This document shows positions 8,454-16,973 of a stretch of 64,000 nt of DNA, one piece after another. Position 1 is the first letter of the stretch. Each line of letters opens with the position of its first letter. A program made the position numbers and the translations under genes. The notes beneath the pieces were generated by a model. That model made no database searches and had not been told where the DNA came from. It saw nothing but the letters and a program-made list of their open reading frames with translations. The stretch is from Paenibacillus agricola (GTDB lineage: Bacteria; Bacillota; Bacilli; Paenibacillales; NBRC-103111): positions 348,814 to 412,813 of the forward strand of contig NZ_JAAOIW010000006.1 of assembly GCF_011440305.1 (NCBI RefSeq), in the 5' to 3' direction.

Positions 8454-9036
8454 ATGATTTACTTGAAACCATATGAACCAGATAGGGTGGTGTTGGATGC
8501 GATAAAAGGCGGAAGTGGCGTTACGGTCACGGAGAGTGGGGATTTGGATTATGTTCCAGCCGGAAGCTGATGAGCAGTCGGATGTGGTCTTTTATCCGTG
8601 GGCTCGTTCGCCCCGTGAGCTATGCACCGTTAGCAAGCCTGCTAGCGCAGGGAGGCTATTGCACGTGGATCGTGAATGCCTTTAAATCTCGCTGTGATGG
8701 GGTCAAACAAGGCTGATGCGATTATCGAAGCACAACAGACCGAGCCTTTGTGGTAGGCGAGCGCTCGCTTGGCGGTGTGATGGCTGCACGTTATGCCTTG
8801 AAGCATCCAAAGCGGCTGAAGGAAGTTTGGTTCTTGGCTTCATGCCCAGAAAAGAAAGGCAGTCTGCGTACAGCAGGGCTTCCGGCGGGCTTCGGAAGCT
8901 ATGGTCCGCAGAGGGTGACCATGCTGCAAGCCAATGGCAGATAAAGCAGTGATCCTCGATAGCGAAGCGGCAGCTCATACAGGTCCAACCTCATTAGAGG
9001 GATGTATGCTGCAGGCTTTAGCTGGACTTCGTTCCT
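8454..9036 (+). pseudogene. Decayed alpha/beta hydrolase gene
   Basis: Conserved blocks of an alpha/beta hydrolase appear in order but in shifting frames: an N-terminal ORF from ATG 8454 (MIYLKPYEPDRVV) ending in TGA, then VSYAPLASLLAQGGY, NLAVMGSNKADAIIEA, then VVGERSLGGVMAARYALKHP and KAVILDSEAAHTGP. The nucleophile elbow, normally GHSLGG, reads ERSLGG. At least four frame shifts or stops break the gene, so no functional protein is expected. The block order matches the Abhydrolase_5-type family from membership knowledge; the exact end is uncertain. Confidence 0.8.
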
Positions 9037-9376
9037 AGACAGTATCATCCTTGGCAGGATGGAGGGCTAAAGGCTCGCCATGTTTGTAATAAACATGGGG
9101 GTCCAAAATAATGAAAAAAATATGAACGAGATGATAACCGGACTCCCGTAGTATTTGGTTTATTGTGGCTGCTACGGCATCATGTACCTCTTGCTGCCTA
9201 GGAAACATAAGAATTTCCAAGCTATGTGGTACAGCGGTTATCGTTTCTGTAAGCAGGAGCTCAATTTTAACCATTTCTTGGGTAACGCCAACAAGCTGGG
9301 AAAATTCCGTTGCTATACGAGGAGCAATAGTTTGCAGGTAAGGCTTGGGAAATCCTTTAAAACGCAAATAAGGCAT
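9035..9376 (-). CDS. DUF1904 family protein
   Basis: 113 residues. The opening MPYLRFKGF and the spacing of LVGVTQEMVKIELL, LEILMFPRQQEVHDAVA and the later HLVHIFFIILDPHVYY fit the DUF1904 family, small cytoplasmic proteins with a tautomerase-like fold and no known role. TAGGGAGA precedes the ATG. It converges on the decayed hydrolase. Three tandem 10-bp repeats lie upstream of its start. Confidence 0.8.
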   Translation of the reverse strand: MPYLRFKGFPKPYLQTIAPRIATEFSQLVGVTQEMVKIELLLTETITAVPHSLEILMFPRQQEVHDAVAATINQILRESGYHLVHIFFIILDPHVYYKHGEPLALHPAKDDTV

Positions 9377-9445
9377 ACAGATATCTCCCTAATTTTAAAC
9401 TTATTTAGATTCGTCCAAATCGTACTATGGTTTCATTCTATTGTC

Positions 9446-9475
9446 AATGTGACTTAATGTGACTTAATATGACTA
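9446..9475. repeat. Three tandem 10-bp repeats upstream of the DUF1904 gene
   Basis: AATGTGACTT occurs twice head to tail (9446-9455, 9456-9465), followed by a third variant copy AATATGACTA (9466-9475). The exact 10-bp period puts the copies on one face of the helix, as expected for cooperative regulator binding. Confidence 0.6.
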
Positions 9476-9597
9476 ATTATAATAAGATTAGCAGATTTTC
9501 ATATGCCGTTAGTTCTCTAATATGTTATAATTGGACTAACTCAAGAGTCGATAGACCTAATTTGAAATAAATAATCATTAACGGAGAGCATGAATCG

Positions 9598-9935
9598 ATG
9601 TTTGCTCTTAAATTCTGCAAAATTGGTTGCCAAGGTGAACAGTTCCTGGAAGCTGGATCCCATGAGGGGTATGTTCCTCGATCACGCAGAGCCGGACGCG
9701 GCGTGGCTCAACGAGATGGCTGTGTACCACTTCTGCTCTGTGCCGATGGCCGCGGAGCCGTTCCGAGCGACAGCAGCCCTTGAGGCTGAAGGAGCTGTGC
9801 AATTAATTGCTTCTGGGCATGGGAGTGAAGGCGGTTATCGTAACCTTGGGCAAGGCTGGCGCTCTCACAACGACCACGCCGAGGTGTGCTCCGCGCATTG
9901 CCAACTATGGAAGAAATTGAAGAATTTTAATTGTT
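9598..9935 (+). pseudogene. Remnant of a PfkB-family sugar kinase (fructokinase-like)
   Basis: Pieces of a PfkB kinase remain in different frames: DPMRGMFLDHAEPDAAWL, then YHFCSVPMAAEPFRA (matching the xxFGSxxLxxEPxR block of fructokinases), then LLGMGVKAVIVTLGKAGAL (the strand before the ATP-binding end). The usual family length is about 310-320 residues. Here about 110 codons remain, and the N-terminal sugar-binding part and the C-terminal catalytic GAGDAF motif are missing. It ends just before the c-di-GMP riboswitch. The assignment rests on pattern recall and the exact limits are approximate. Confidence 0.6.
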
Positions 9936-9944
9936 ATAACCACA

Positions 9945-10046
9945 TTCGATAATAGCAAACTTGTTGAAAGGCAAGGACGCAAAGCAATGGACCTAATGAG
10001 GAATCTATGGTCGCCATGCTACCGAAAATGGGAGAAAATAGATGGG
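9945..10046 (+). ncRNA. Cyclic-di-GMP-I (GEMM) riboswitch aptamer
   Basis: The conserved parts of the GEMM-I aptamer are in order: GCAAAC, a CTTGTT/GGCAAG stem capped by a GAAA tetraloop (9960-9975), the hallmark GGACGCAAAGC, then GGACCTAA (tetraloop receptor), and the closing arm GGTCGC-CAT-GCTACCGA. A terminator hairpin follows at 10058-10096. The switch therefore probably controls read-through into the HD-GYP gene at 10351. Ligand identity (cyclic-di-GMP) comes from family knowledge; whether the switch turns expression on or off is not clear from the sequence. Confidence 0.88.
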
Positions 10047-10057
10047 CTTGTCATGAG

Positions 10058-10096
10058 GCATCTTTCCCTGTGTTCCGGGAGAGATGCTTTTTTTTT
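10058..10096 (+). terminator. Riboswitch expression-platform terminator
   Basis: GCATCTTTCCC (10058-10068) pairs with GGGAGAGATGC (10077-10087), with one G-T wobble, and is followed directly by nine T. It lies just after the aptamer and about 250 bp before the HD-GYP start codon. Confidence 0.9.
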
Positions 10097-10350
10097 GGTT
10101 GCTATTGTAGGCAGGCAAACCAGCTCTATGTCACATTTGAAGGCCATGAAAAAAATTGTGGTGGGCATACTATTTTCAGGACGATTGCTGTGTGGAAAAT
10201 TTTGTGTGTTGATGTGTATACCCCGGTACAGAATGAGAAGATTGACAAGGCTTGGATTATGAAAAGGCTCCGAACTTCCTAGACGCTGAGATAACAGCCT
10301 GCCAGCAAGCTAACAACCATTTGGCTGCACACAAGGGAGAATATATAGTA

Positions 10351-11376
10351 ATGAGTAAAAGTAAAAAAAATTTGGATACCATCGCAGGTCGCCGAATCAA
10401 TAAAAATATTTATAATTCCCATCATGCTTTGCTGCTTCCGGCAGCTTCGCTGATTAATGAGAAGGTGATCCGCGTATTGGCTGACCACCAGATTCAACTT
10501 AGCGACGAGGATTTGGAGCCTTCCCCATCACAAAGATCAATGGAACAGATTGTGGATCAATCCGTGCTGGAGGTCAAGCAAATATTTGCCGAAATTGAAC
10601 ATACTGGACATATTCCTTTTGACAAAATTAAACAGACAATCCTGCCCACCCTTTGCGGTTTGTCCAAGGATTTTGGGCTTATTGGTTTTATGCTGAACTT
10701 GCAAAAGGCAGATGACTACACCTACAGGCATAGCGCAGGCGTATCCATGATGGCAGCTATGATTGGGGGCTGGCTGAACCTCCCCGAAGCCGAAATATCG
10801 CGATTGGCGATGGCAGGCTTGCTGCATGATTTGGGCAAGCTTTATATTTCTCCGACAATCCTGCAGAAGCCAGGTCGTCTGGATCCCGAAGAATATGAGG
10901 AAATTAAACGCCATCCGCAGCTGGGCTATGACTGCTTAATGCGGCAGCCGGATGTAGACGAGCGGGTTGCGCTTGTTGCTTTGCAGCACCACGAACGCGA
11001 GGACGGTAGCGGCTATCCGTTTGGAATCATCGGGCTCAAGATGGACCTGATGAGTAAAATTGTCGCTATTGCGGATGTATTCCACGCGATGACCTCCCAA
11101 AGATTGTATAGAAAAGAGCTGCCTTTATATGAGGTATTAAGGAAGATGTGGCTTCATGCCTACGGGGCAATGGACCCTCATATTTTACACTGTTTTATGG
11201 AAAAGTTGATGATTTTTTTGATAGGCTGTGAGGTTCTTTTATCCGATGGACGAACAGGCAGAATTGTGCTGCTCAATGATCGTAACCCCGTGAATCCGTT
11301 GGTGGAGACGCAAGCGGGCTTTATTGATTTAAGTAAAGAACCAGCTTTATTTATTGAAAAGCTGATGAAGGTGTAA
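10351..11376 (+). CDS. HD-GYP domain cyclic-di-GMP phosphodiesterase
   Basis: 341 residues. The first 120 residues are an undefined N-terminal region. The HD-GYP domain spans about 125-270: HD at 159-160 (LLHDLGKLY), KPGRLDPEEYEEIKRH, the HHERxDGSGYP block with GYP at 221-223, and IADVFHAMTSQRLYR. A C-terminal beta-rich segment (about 280-341) contains LSDGRTGRIVLL. HD-GYP proteins hydrolyse cyclic-di-GMP to pGpG or GMP. A longer in-frame start at 10252 is possible, but AAGGGAGA lies 8 bases before the ATG at 10351. A cyclic-di-GMP riboswitch and terminator precede it, which suggests feedback control of the second messenger. Confidence 0.93.
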   Translation: MSKSKKNLDTIAGRRINKNIYNSHHALLLPAASLINEKVIRVLADHQIQLSDEDLEPSPSQRSMEQIVDQSVLEVKQIFAEIEHTGHIPFDKIKQTILPTLCGLSKDFGLIGFMLNLQKADDYTYRHSAGVSMMAAMIGGWLNLPEAEISRLAMAGLLHDLGKLYISPTILQKPGRLDPEEYEEIKRHPQLGYDCLMRQPDVDERVALVALQHHEREDGSGYPFGIIGLKMDLMSKIVAIADVFHAMTSQRLYRKELPLYEVLRKMWLHAYGAMDPHILHCFMEKLMIFLIGCEVLLSDGRTGRIVLLNDRNPVNPLVETQAGFIDLSKEPALFIEKLMKV

Positions 11377-11494
11377 ACGATCAAAAACATCGGGAGAGCG
11401 GCTGATTGGCGATGCGATCCCCTTAGTGATGATATCTGGAGCCAAAAAGGGCTTGCTTGCATATTGGGCATTACACACACGATCCTGCATAGGG

Positions 11495-11545
11495 AAAAGG
11501 GCTCCAGGCTCACTTAACCAAGTGGAGTCTGGAGCCCTTTTCGTT
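11495..11545. terminator. Bidirectional terminator between HD-GYP and FAD oxidoreductase genes
   Basis: AAAAGGGCTCCAG (11495-11507) pairs with CTGGAGCCCTTTT (11529-11541), with additional inner pairing. It serves the two convergent genes. Confidence 0.9.
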
Positions 11546-11583
11546 TTCAGGGATGAGCCCATATATAGGCTTGAAGCTGCTTT

Positions 11584-13872
11584 TTAATACACGCGAATTT
11601 CAATAACCTCGGCATGGGCGCTTCCATTCGTTGCTTCAACAACTAGGCGCAGCTTATTTGTGAGGATCGTTGTATTCAGGCGGTGGACTCGTTTGCGTTT
11701 ACGGTTAGCCTGCTCCCGTAGAACTGCAACCCAATTCCCATCGATCTCTACCTCCAGCCGGTAATCGCGGACGAGCTCGGGAATGATCTCGAAATCCGTG
11801 CGGTGGTGGTGCAGATTGATCAAATCCTCATTGACATCATCATTGAATACAAGATGGACTTCACGGATCTGCACCGACTCCTGCCAGCTAAGCTCCAGCG
11901 AAGCAGGCACAGCATTTGAAGGGCTCGAACCATCTGAAGCTGTCAACGGATCCAAGGTATTCAAGGCCTCGGATAGCCAAAGGTGGGGCTCACCATAGGT
12001 GCGCAGATAACCGTCTGTCACATGCTCCACTTCGAAAGCGGAGGTTTCTGGGTACAATCGGAAGCAAAAGGGCTTGCGTACGACCTTTTTCATGCTCCAT
12101 TGCACGACCTGCTCCTGCGGATCATGGTTACCAAAATCGATAGAAACGGCCGATGTGTTTCTAATGAAGGAAAGCACACCTGTTTGTGGCTGGTGGGATA
12201 GATGTAGTGCTACCTGTTCATTCGCCTTGACGATGATAAATCCATGCTGTGCGGCATCTGGCTTCCAGGCCAGCGCCACGCTGACCCACTGGCGTTCCCC
12301 AGCGGGTACCTCGGCTAGGCCGCTCGCTTCGAGCCGGTGCGGAATATAATTTTCCGCACGGCCGGTGTTCCACAGCTCGACCTCGAGCGTCGTCGCCGCA
12401 GCCGCATCGAGCAGCAGCTCAATGCGCTGCAGCTCCGGCGCCACGGGCACGAGCAGGGCGACGTCGCCCTGCAGCGCAAAGCGCTCGGCGGCGTCTTCGA
12501 CGGCCAGCCGCCGCAGCGTGCTTGACGCCGTAAGCTGCGCCCGGCGTGCCAGGTCCGCGTCATCGCTGCTGTGCAGGCCGATGACGGAGGCGTCCTGGCG
12601 CAGCAGCGTTTGCTGCAGCTGCACCAGATGCTGCTCGTACACGACGCGCGGCGTAACGCCGTGCTGTACGGCAAGCGCTGCGCCGGTGCCCGCGGCTTCG
12701 CCGATGACGGCGCACGTCGCCATGACGCGCGTCGTGCCGAAGGCAACGTGCGAAGCGCTGATGTTGCGCCCGGCGAACATCAGATTCGACACGTTCACGG
12801 AGTACAGCGAGCGAAACGGGATATGGTAAATCCCGTCAGGGTGCAGATGCTTCGAGCCGCTCTCCGTGGAATACATTCCGCCTGGGGGATGCAGGTCAAT
12901 CGACCAGCCCCCGAAGGCGACAGTGTCCTCGAACTCCCGCTGCGCGATAATATCATGCTGGTTCAGCACGTAATCACCGATAAAACGGCGGTATTCCCGC
13001 TTCCCGGGAATCGATCCTACCCATTCCAGCGTCATCGTTTCCGCGGCTTCGAATTTGCCCGAATTTTTAATATAATCCCAAATGCCGTAAACAACCGCCC
13101 ATAGCTCATCACGGATGCGTTCATTCTCATGTACCGTATCCAGTTCGCCGCCCCACTCGATCCACCAATAGCTGCAGCCGTTGTCGCCGCTGCGGATCAC
13201 TCTTTTAAGCGGGATGGTGGTGGCAGCAATATCTTTGGCAAAGCTAGGTGGAACATATTTGACGGGATGCCCGACATCCTTCGTATAAAATAACAGCGTA
13301 CTGCCAAGCGTAATATTGTCGGCTACCTCAGGAGCCCATTCCTCGCCATATTCAGCCCTAGCTTCACGGCCGATCCGGTGCTGGGCACCGGCAAGAAAGC
13401 CAACCAGCCCGTCACCCGTGCAATCCAGGAATAATGCGCTTTCAAAACGAATCCGGCGTTCCGACCCCATCATCCAGCCCGTAACCGAATGGATTTGGCG
13501 GTTGTCCTCATCGCCATCGGCTTCTACCTCATGCACATCGGTATTGAGGAACAGCTGGATATTTGGCTCTGCGAGTACGGTTTCCAGCACCACCATATCC
13601 CATAAATACGGGTTGCCATCAGGGTTGCGGTATTGGTTTTCAACGAACATTTCACCCATAATACCCGTTTCTCGGGCAAAACGGTTAACGCCATGGGAGG
13701 TAGCCCCGCATACCCAGACGCGAACCTCGCTGCTAGCATTGCCGCCCAGCACCGGACGGTTTTGGACTAAGGCAACAGTCTGCCCAAGGCGGGCTGCCGC
13801 GACCGCCGCATTCACGCCGGACAAGCCGCCGCCAATGATGGTAATATCGGTTTTTACAGTTTCACTTTTCAT
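11584..13872 (-). CDS. FAD-dependent oxidoreductase (FAD_oxidored family) with a C-terminal beta-rich region
   Basis: 762 residues. The N-terminus carries the dinucleotide-binding motif GGGLSGVNAAVAAARLG and then VLGGNASSEVRV, which places it in the FAD-dependent oxidoreductase family often found in polysaccharide and polyol catabolic clusters of Paenibacillus. FAD-binding continues to about residue 450 (NLMFAGRNISASHVAFG). The remaining 300 residues look like beta-sandwich sugar-binding modules. No signal peptide is seen. The reading frame is open for another 47 codons upstream, but GAGGTGA is 6 bases before the ATG at 13872. It is divergent from an AraC regulator, its likely controller. The substrate is unknown. 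The 12300-12760 part is much richer in G+C than the rest. Confidence 0.87.
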   Translation of the reverse strand: MKSETVKTDITIIGGGLSGVNAAVAAARLGQTVALVQNRPVLGGNASSEVRVWVCGATSHGVNRFARETGIMGEMFVENQYRNPDGNPYLWDMVVLETVLAEPNIQLFLNTDVHEVEADGDEDNRQIHSVTGWMMGSERRIRFESALFLDCTGDGLVGFLAGAQHRIGREARAEYGEEWAPEVADNITLGSTLLFYTKDVGHPVKYVPPSFAKDIAATTIPLKRVIRSGDNGCSYWWIEWGGELDTVHENERIRDELWAVVYGIWDYIKNSGKFEAAETMTLEWVGSIPGKREYRRFIGDYVLNQHDIIAQREFEDTVAFGGWSIDLHPPGGMYSTESGSKHLHPDGIYHIPFRSLYSVNVSNLMFAGRNISASHVAFGTTRVMATCAVIGEAAGTGAALAVQHGVTPRVVYEQHLVQLQQTLLRQDASVIGLHSSDDADLARRAQLTASSTLRRLAVEDAAERFALQGDVALLVPVAPELQRIELLLDAAAATTLEVELWNTGRAENYIPHRLEASGLAEVPAGERQWVSVALAWKPDAAQHGFIIVKANEQVALHLSHQPQTGVLSFIRNTSAVSIDFGNHDPQEQVVQWSMKKVVRKPFCFRLYPETSAFEVEHVTDGYLRTYGEPHLWLSEALNTLDPLTASDGSSPSNAVPASLELSWQESVQIREVHLVFNDDVNEDLINLHHHRTDFEIIPELVRDYRLEVEIDGNWVAVLREQANRKRKRVHRLNTTILTNKLRLVVEATNGSAHAEVIEIRVY

Positions 13873-13935
13873 TAGAGTCACCTCAAGAGTATAATGGATA
13901 ATATCTATTATTTCATTATAAATGTTGATATTCGC

Positions 13936-13959
13936 ATTTAACATGCACATATTTAACAT
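13936..13959. promoter_or_regulatory. Direct repeat in the divergent FAD/AraC promoter region
   Basis: ATTTAACAT occurs at 13936-13944 and again at 13951-13959, 15 bp apart start to start, in the 142-bp gap between the two divergent genes. Direct half-sites are usual for AraC-type regulators. This is a candidate only. Confidence 0.4.
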
Positions 13960-14014
13960 TAGGCATATCCGTAATTTCATATTTAGTAAACGCCAAAGCC
14001 TAAGGAGGGACAAA

Positions 14015-14848
14015 ATGCCGCTGCTCTTATGGGAATGGAAGCCTCAATTTATGCATGCTGTTTTTTGGCATCGGAAGGCTAAATTTCAGTTAAAACAGGA
14101 TCAATATCCCGACTGGGTTATGTTTGCGGTTGAGGAAGGTTCTTTTCATTACAGGATTGGAGAGGTGGCGGGAACCGCTGTATTTGGGGATGCGATTTTA
14201 TGCCCGCCTGGTACGCTGTTTGAACGTGAGGTGGCTGAGCCGGTTTCTTTTCATTTTATTACATTAGGCTGGCAGGCACAGCCATATGCTGGGTCTTTGG
14301 ACCAGCATCATCCATCTGGCGATCCGGAGCTTCCCGTCCATCTTACTTGGACAGACGGCAACCGGCTGTCATCCACCTACTTGTATATCCACCAGCTAGG
14401 CAGGCTGCAAGATGAGCAGAGGTCGCTGCTGTGGAATCACTATTTGCAGGATTTATGGCAGCAATATAGGGTCGAGCATGATTTGGCTAAATCCGAGCAT
14501 CGTCAGCAGCAAAAGCAGCGCCAGCTTGATCCTGCTATGCTCAAAGCGGCCGGGTGGCTGCAGCAGCATGCGTTTAAGCAGGTGGCCCTCCGAGAGCTGG
14601 GCGCCAGTCTGGACCTCAGCCCCGTGCAATTTTCGCGGAAATTCCAAGCGGCCTATGGGACAACTCCGATGGATTACTTGACTGCCATGCGGATCCAGAA
14701 GGCGCAGACCCTGCTGCTAGAAACGGAGATGACACTGGAGCAAATTGCTGAGCGCTGTGGCTACGAAAACGGCTTTTATTTAAGCCGGATGTTTTCCAAA
14801 AAAAAGGGCATTAGCCCCTCCTTGTACCGTAATATGCATCGGGTTTAA
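14015..14848 (+). CDS. AraC-family transcription regulator
   Basis: 277 residues with the same plan as the regulator at 3980-4753: a cupin-like N-terminus (FGDAILCPPGTLFEREV, then SFHFITLGW), a middle linker rich in Gln, and a C-terminal AraC double HTH ending CGYENGFYLSRMFSKKKG. The ATG at 14015 has TAAGGAGGGA just upstream; longer in-frame starts do not. It is divergent from the FAD oxidoreductase gene and probably controls it in response to a sugar. The ligand is unknown. Confidence 0.88.
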   Translation: MPLLLWEWKPQFMHAVFWHRKAKFQLKQDQYPDWVMFAVEEGSFHYRIGEVAGTAVFGDAILCPPGTLFEREVAEPVSFHFITLGWQAQPYAGSLDQHHPSGDPELPVHLTWTDGNRLSSTYLYIHQLGRLQDEQRSLLWNHYLQDLWQQYRVEHDLAKSEHRQQQKQRQLDPAMLKAAGWLQQHAFKQVALRELGASLDLSPVQFSRKFQAAYGTTPMDYLTAMRIQKAQTLLLETEMTLEQIAERCGYENGFYLSRMFSKKKGISPSLYRNMHRV

Positions 14849-14917
14849 GCTTCAGGGTGCTGAAGCAGTAAAGATTACTGCCAGTGAATATAGAACCTTA
14901 TTCAGGAAGTAAGTTTA

Positions 14918-14926
14918 TGCTATAAT
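14918..14926 (+). promoter_or_regulatory. Extended -10 promoter element before the diguanylate cyclase gene
   Basis: TGCTATAAT is an extended -10 hexamer (TGn plus TATAAT) 41 bp before the ATG at 14967. No convincing -35 hexamer is seen, which is usual for extended -10 promoters. Confidence 0.55.
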
Positions 14927-14966
14927 TCAAAGAATTACCTTATTTATTTTTAATAGAGGAGCATCT

Positions 14967-16889
14967 ATGGACAGTAGCTGGTTGAAGGGGTTAATTAGGC
15001 CGAAATTTAATACGATTACATCCGAGATTGTCATGAAAATAATTATCGGCTCTTTTATCATTACATTGATTTCCTCGGGTATTGCCTATGGGTACGTATA
15101 TCAAAGGTCAGAGGATCTTGCTCTCAGCCAGCTTAAAGATTTTACAACATACAAAATAAAAAAAGACAGTGATATTTTCGAATTAGCCAAAGAAAACCTA
15201 CAAATCTTCGAAAAGGAATTTTTAACGAATTACGAGACTGCCCCGCCCAATTTATATGAGGAGTTTGATGATTTTTATTTTAAGGATGAATTTGGCGCTA
15301 CCAGATTGAGGCGTGAGTATTTCGATGGAAAGATTTTAAAGGATGGGATTTCACAAAAATATGTTTCGGCATTTATCAGCAATCGACGAACGGAGTTTAG
15401 CAATGAATTGAAAAGGCGATTAATTCTTGGCTATCAGCTTATTGCCCGAATGGGGCCTGGAACCTCTAACCGCTTTGCTAATCTGCATGCTACGTTGCCT
15501 GAGAATGCCATTATCTTATATTGGGCTGACGAGCCCTGGGGCCTTAATGCCAAGCCTGGTCTGGATATGACAGCAGGTGCTGTGGTCAAAGCGTCCTTGC
15601 AAGCGAGCAATCCTGAGCGTAAGCCCGTGTGGTCAGGGCTGTACTACGATTTAACCGCCAAAGACTGGATGATTACGTACCAGCGCCCTGTGGACTATAA
15701 AGGAAAACATGTGATTACACCAAGCCACGATGTTTATTTGACGTCATTAATTAATGATTTTATTACGGAGAGTATGGATGGCTCCTATAATATGGTTATA
15801 AGCATGGACGGTAACTTGATTGCGCATCCCGACAAGCTGGACGAAATTAAAAAAAACGATGGCATCCTGCACATCAGCAAGCTCAATGACCCTGCCATTC
15901 AACATATCTATGATCAAGTCTCCAACGTATCTCAGCTCTTGGATGGTGGAGTGAAGGTGATTGTTGATAAAAAACTGAATGCATTCATCTCCGTTGGGAA
16001 AATAGAAGGCCCCGGATGGCTGTTTTTGACGGTTTATCCTATAGGTCTTATAGCAGATTCTGCTCAAACGACGGCTTTTATTGTACTGGTATCAGGGCTT
16101 ACTTTTTTAATCGTCATCATTTGCATGGTTTACGTTATTGTTAGATCCAGCGTGTTATATCCATTCCAATTGCTTAAGCAAGCTGTTGTTATGATTTCGA
16201 AAGGTAATTATTCAGCTGTAGCCCTAGGGAATGTCCAATTGCCTGAGCCTGAGCTCCATAAAAATGAAATCGGGCTGTTCTCCGAGGCCTTTCGCAAGAT
16301 GTCCCAGGAGATTCATAATTCGAACCAACTGCTGGAAACGCAAGTCGAGGAACGAACACGGGAGCTGGCCGTAGCTAATGACCAATTAAAGCAGCTAATT
16401 TTATTGGATGGACTTACAGGTGTCAACAATCGCAGATCCTTTGATGAGGATATTGAACAGCTAATTACGGAGCAGGCTCTCTTTTGTATCATGCTTTGTG
16501 ATATTGATTTTTTCAAAAATTACAATGATGCCTATGGACATGACCGTGGGGATAGTGTATTGAAGACGATCACAGCTTCACTCAAAAAGAATTGTGGAGA
16601 AACGGGCCGTGTTTATCGATTTGGCGGTGAGGAAATAGCTGTTATTTTTCGTAACACGGAGCAAACCATAGCTTATGAGTTGTCGCTGGCGCTAATACGC
16701 GGCATTGCTGATTTGGGGATGAAGCATGGAGGCAGTCCGCTCGAAATCGTCACGATCAGTGCGGGCTTTGAATCTTTTGACCCTGCCAAGCATAAGGATG
16801 CATCAGCGCTCATTCAAGATGTGGACAGGAAACTATATGTTTCCAAAAAGAATGGCAAAAATAGATTGACCTTTTTGGCGAGCTTGTAG
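14967..16889 (+). CDS. Membrane-bound diguanylate cyclase with extracellular sensor domain
   Basis: 640 residues. A membrane segment at about 22-45 is followed by a large extracellular sensor of about 320 residues (probably double-Cache), a second membrane segment at about 370-393, a HAMP-like linker and short coiled coil, and a GGDEF domain from about 470. The active-site loop reads GGEEI (553-557), which is compatible with activity. The metal-binding D of FCIMLCDIDFFKNYNDAYGH is present. The RxxD inhibitory site that usually precedes the loop is not present (GETGRVYR). The expected reaction is 2 GTP to cyclic-di-GMP. The ATG follows GAGGAGC. It stands alone, 80 bp ahead of the dehydrogenase gene. 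Confidence 0.93.
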   Translation: MDSSWLKGLIRPKFNTITSEIVMKIIIGSFIITLISSGIAYGYVYQRSEDLALSQLKDFTTYKIKKDSDIFELAKENLQIFEKEFLTNYETAPPNLYEEFDDFYFKDEFGATRLRREYFDGKILKDGISQKYVSAFISNRRTEFSNELKRRLILGYQLIARMGPGTSNRFANLHATLPENAIILYWADEPWGLNAKPGLDMTAGAVVKASLQASNPERKPVWSGLYYDLTAKDWMITYQRPVDYKGKHVITPSHDVYLTSLINDFITESMDGSYNMVISMDGNLIAHPDKLDEIKKNDGILHISKLNDPAIQHIYDQVSNVSQLLDGGVKVIVDKKLNAFISVGKIEGPGWLFLTVYPIGLIADSAQTTAFIVLVSGLTFLIVIICMVYVIVRSSVLYPFQLLKQAVVMISKGNYSAVALGNVQLPEPELHKNEIGLFSEAFRKMSQEIHNSNQLLETQVEERTRELAVANDQLKQLILLDGLTGVNNRRSFDEDIEQLITEQALFCIMLCDIDFFKNYNDAYGHDRGDSVLKTITASLKKNCGETGRVYRFGGEEIAVIFRNTEQTIAYELSLALIRGIADLGMKHGGSPLEIVTISAGFESFDPAKHKDASALIQDVDRKLYVSKKNGKNRLTFLASL

Positions 16890-16973
16890 CAAGATGGACT
16901 AGAGCTCCTCATTCAAGTGAATATGAAAAATAAGGATAAAGCGGTTACATAAAAGAACAAGGGGGATCTTACA

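Noticed and set aside
9446..9475. Tandem 10-bp repeats as a CRISPR array
   Set aside because: The units are contiguous, without spacers, and far too short.
12365..13894. Long plus-strand open frames opposite the FAD oxidoreductase gene
   Set aside because: They lie in a GC-rich coding region, have no ribosome binding sites, and encode Ser/Arg/Ala-rich low-complexity proteins without known motifs. The minus-strand gene explains the region.
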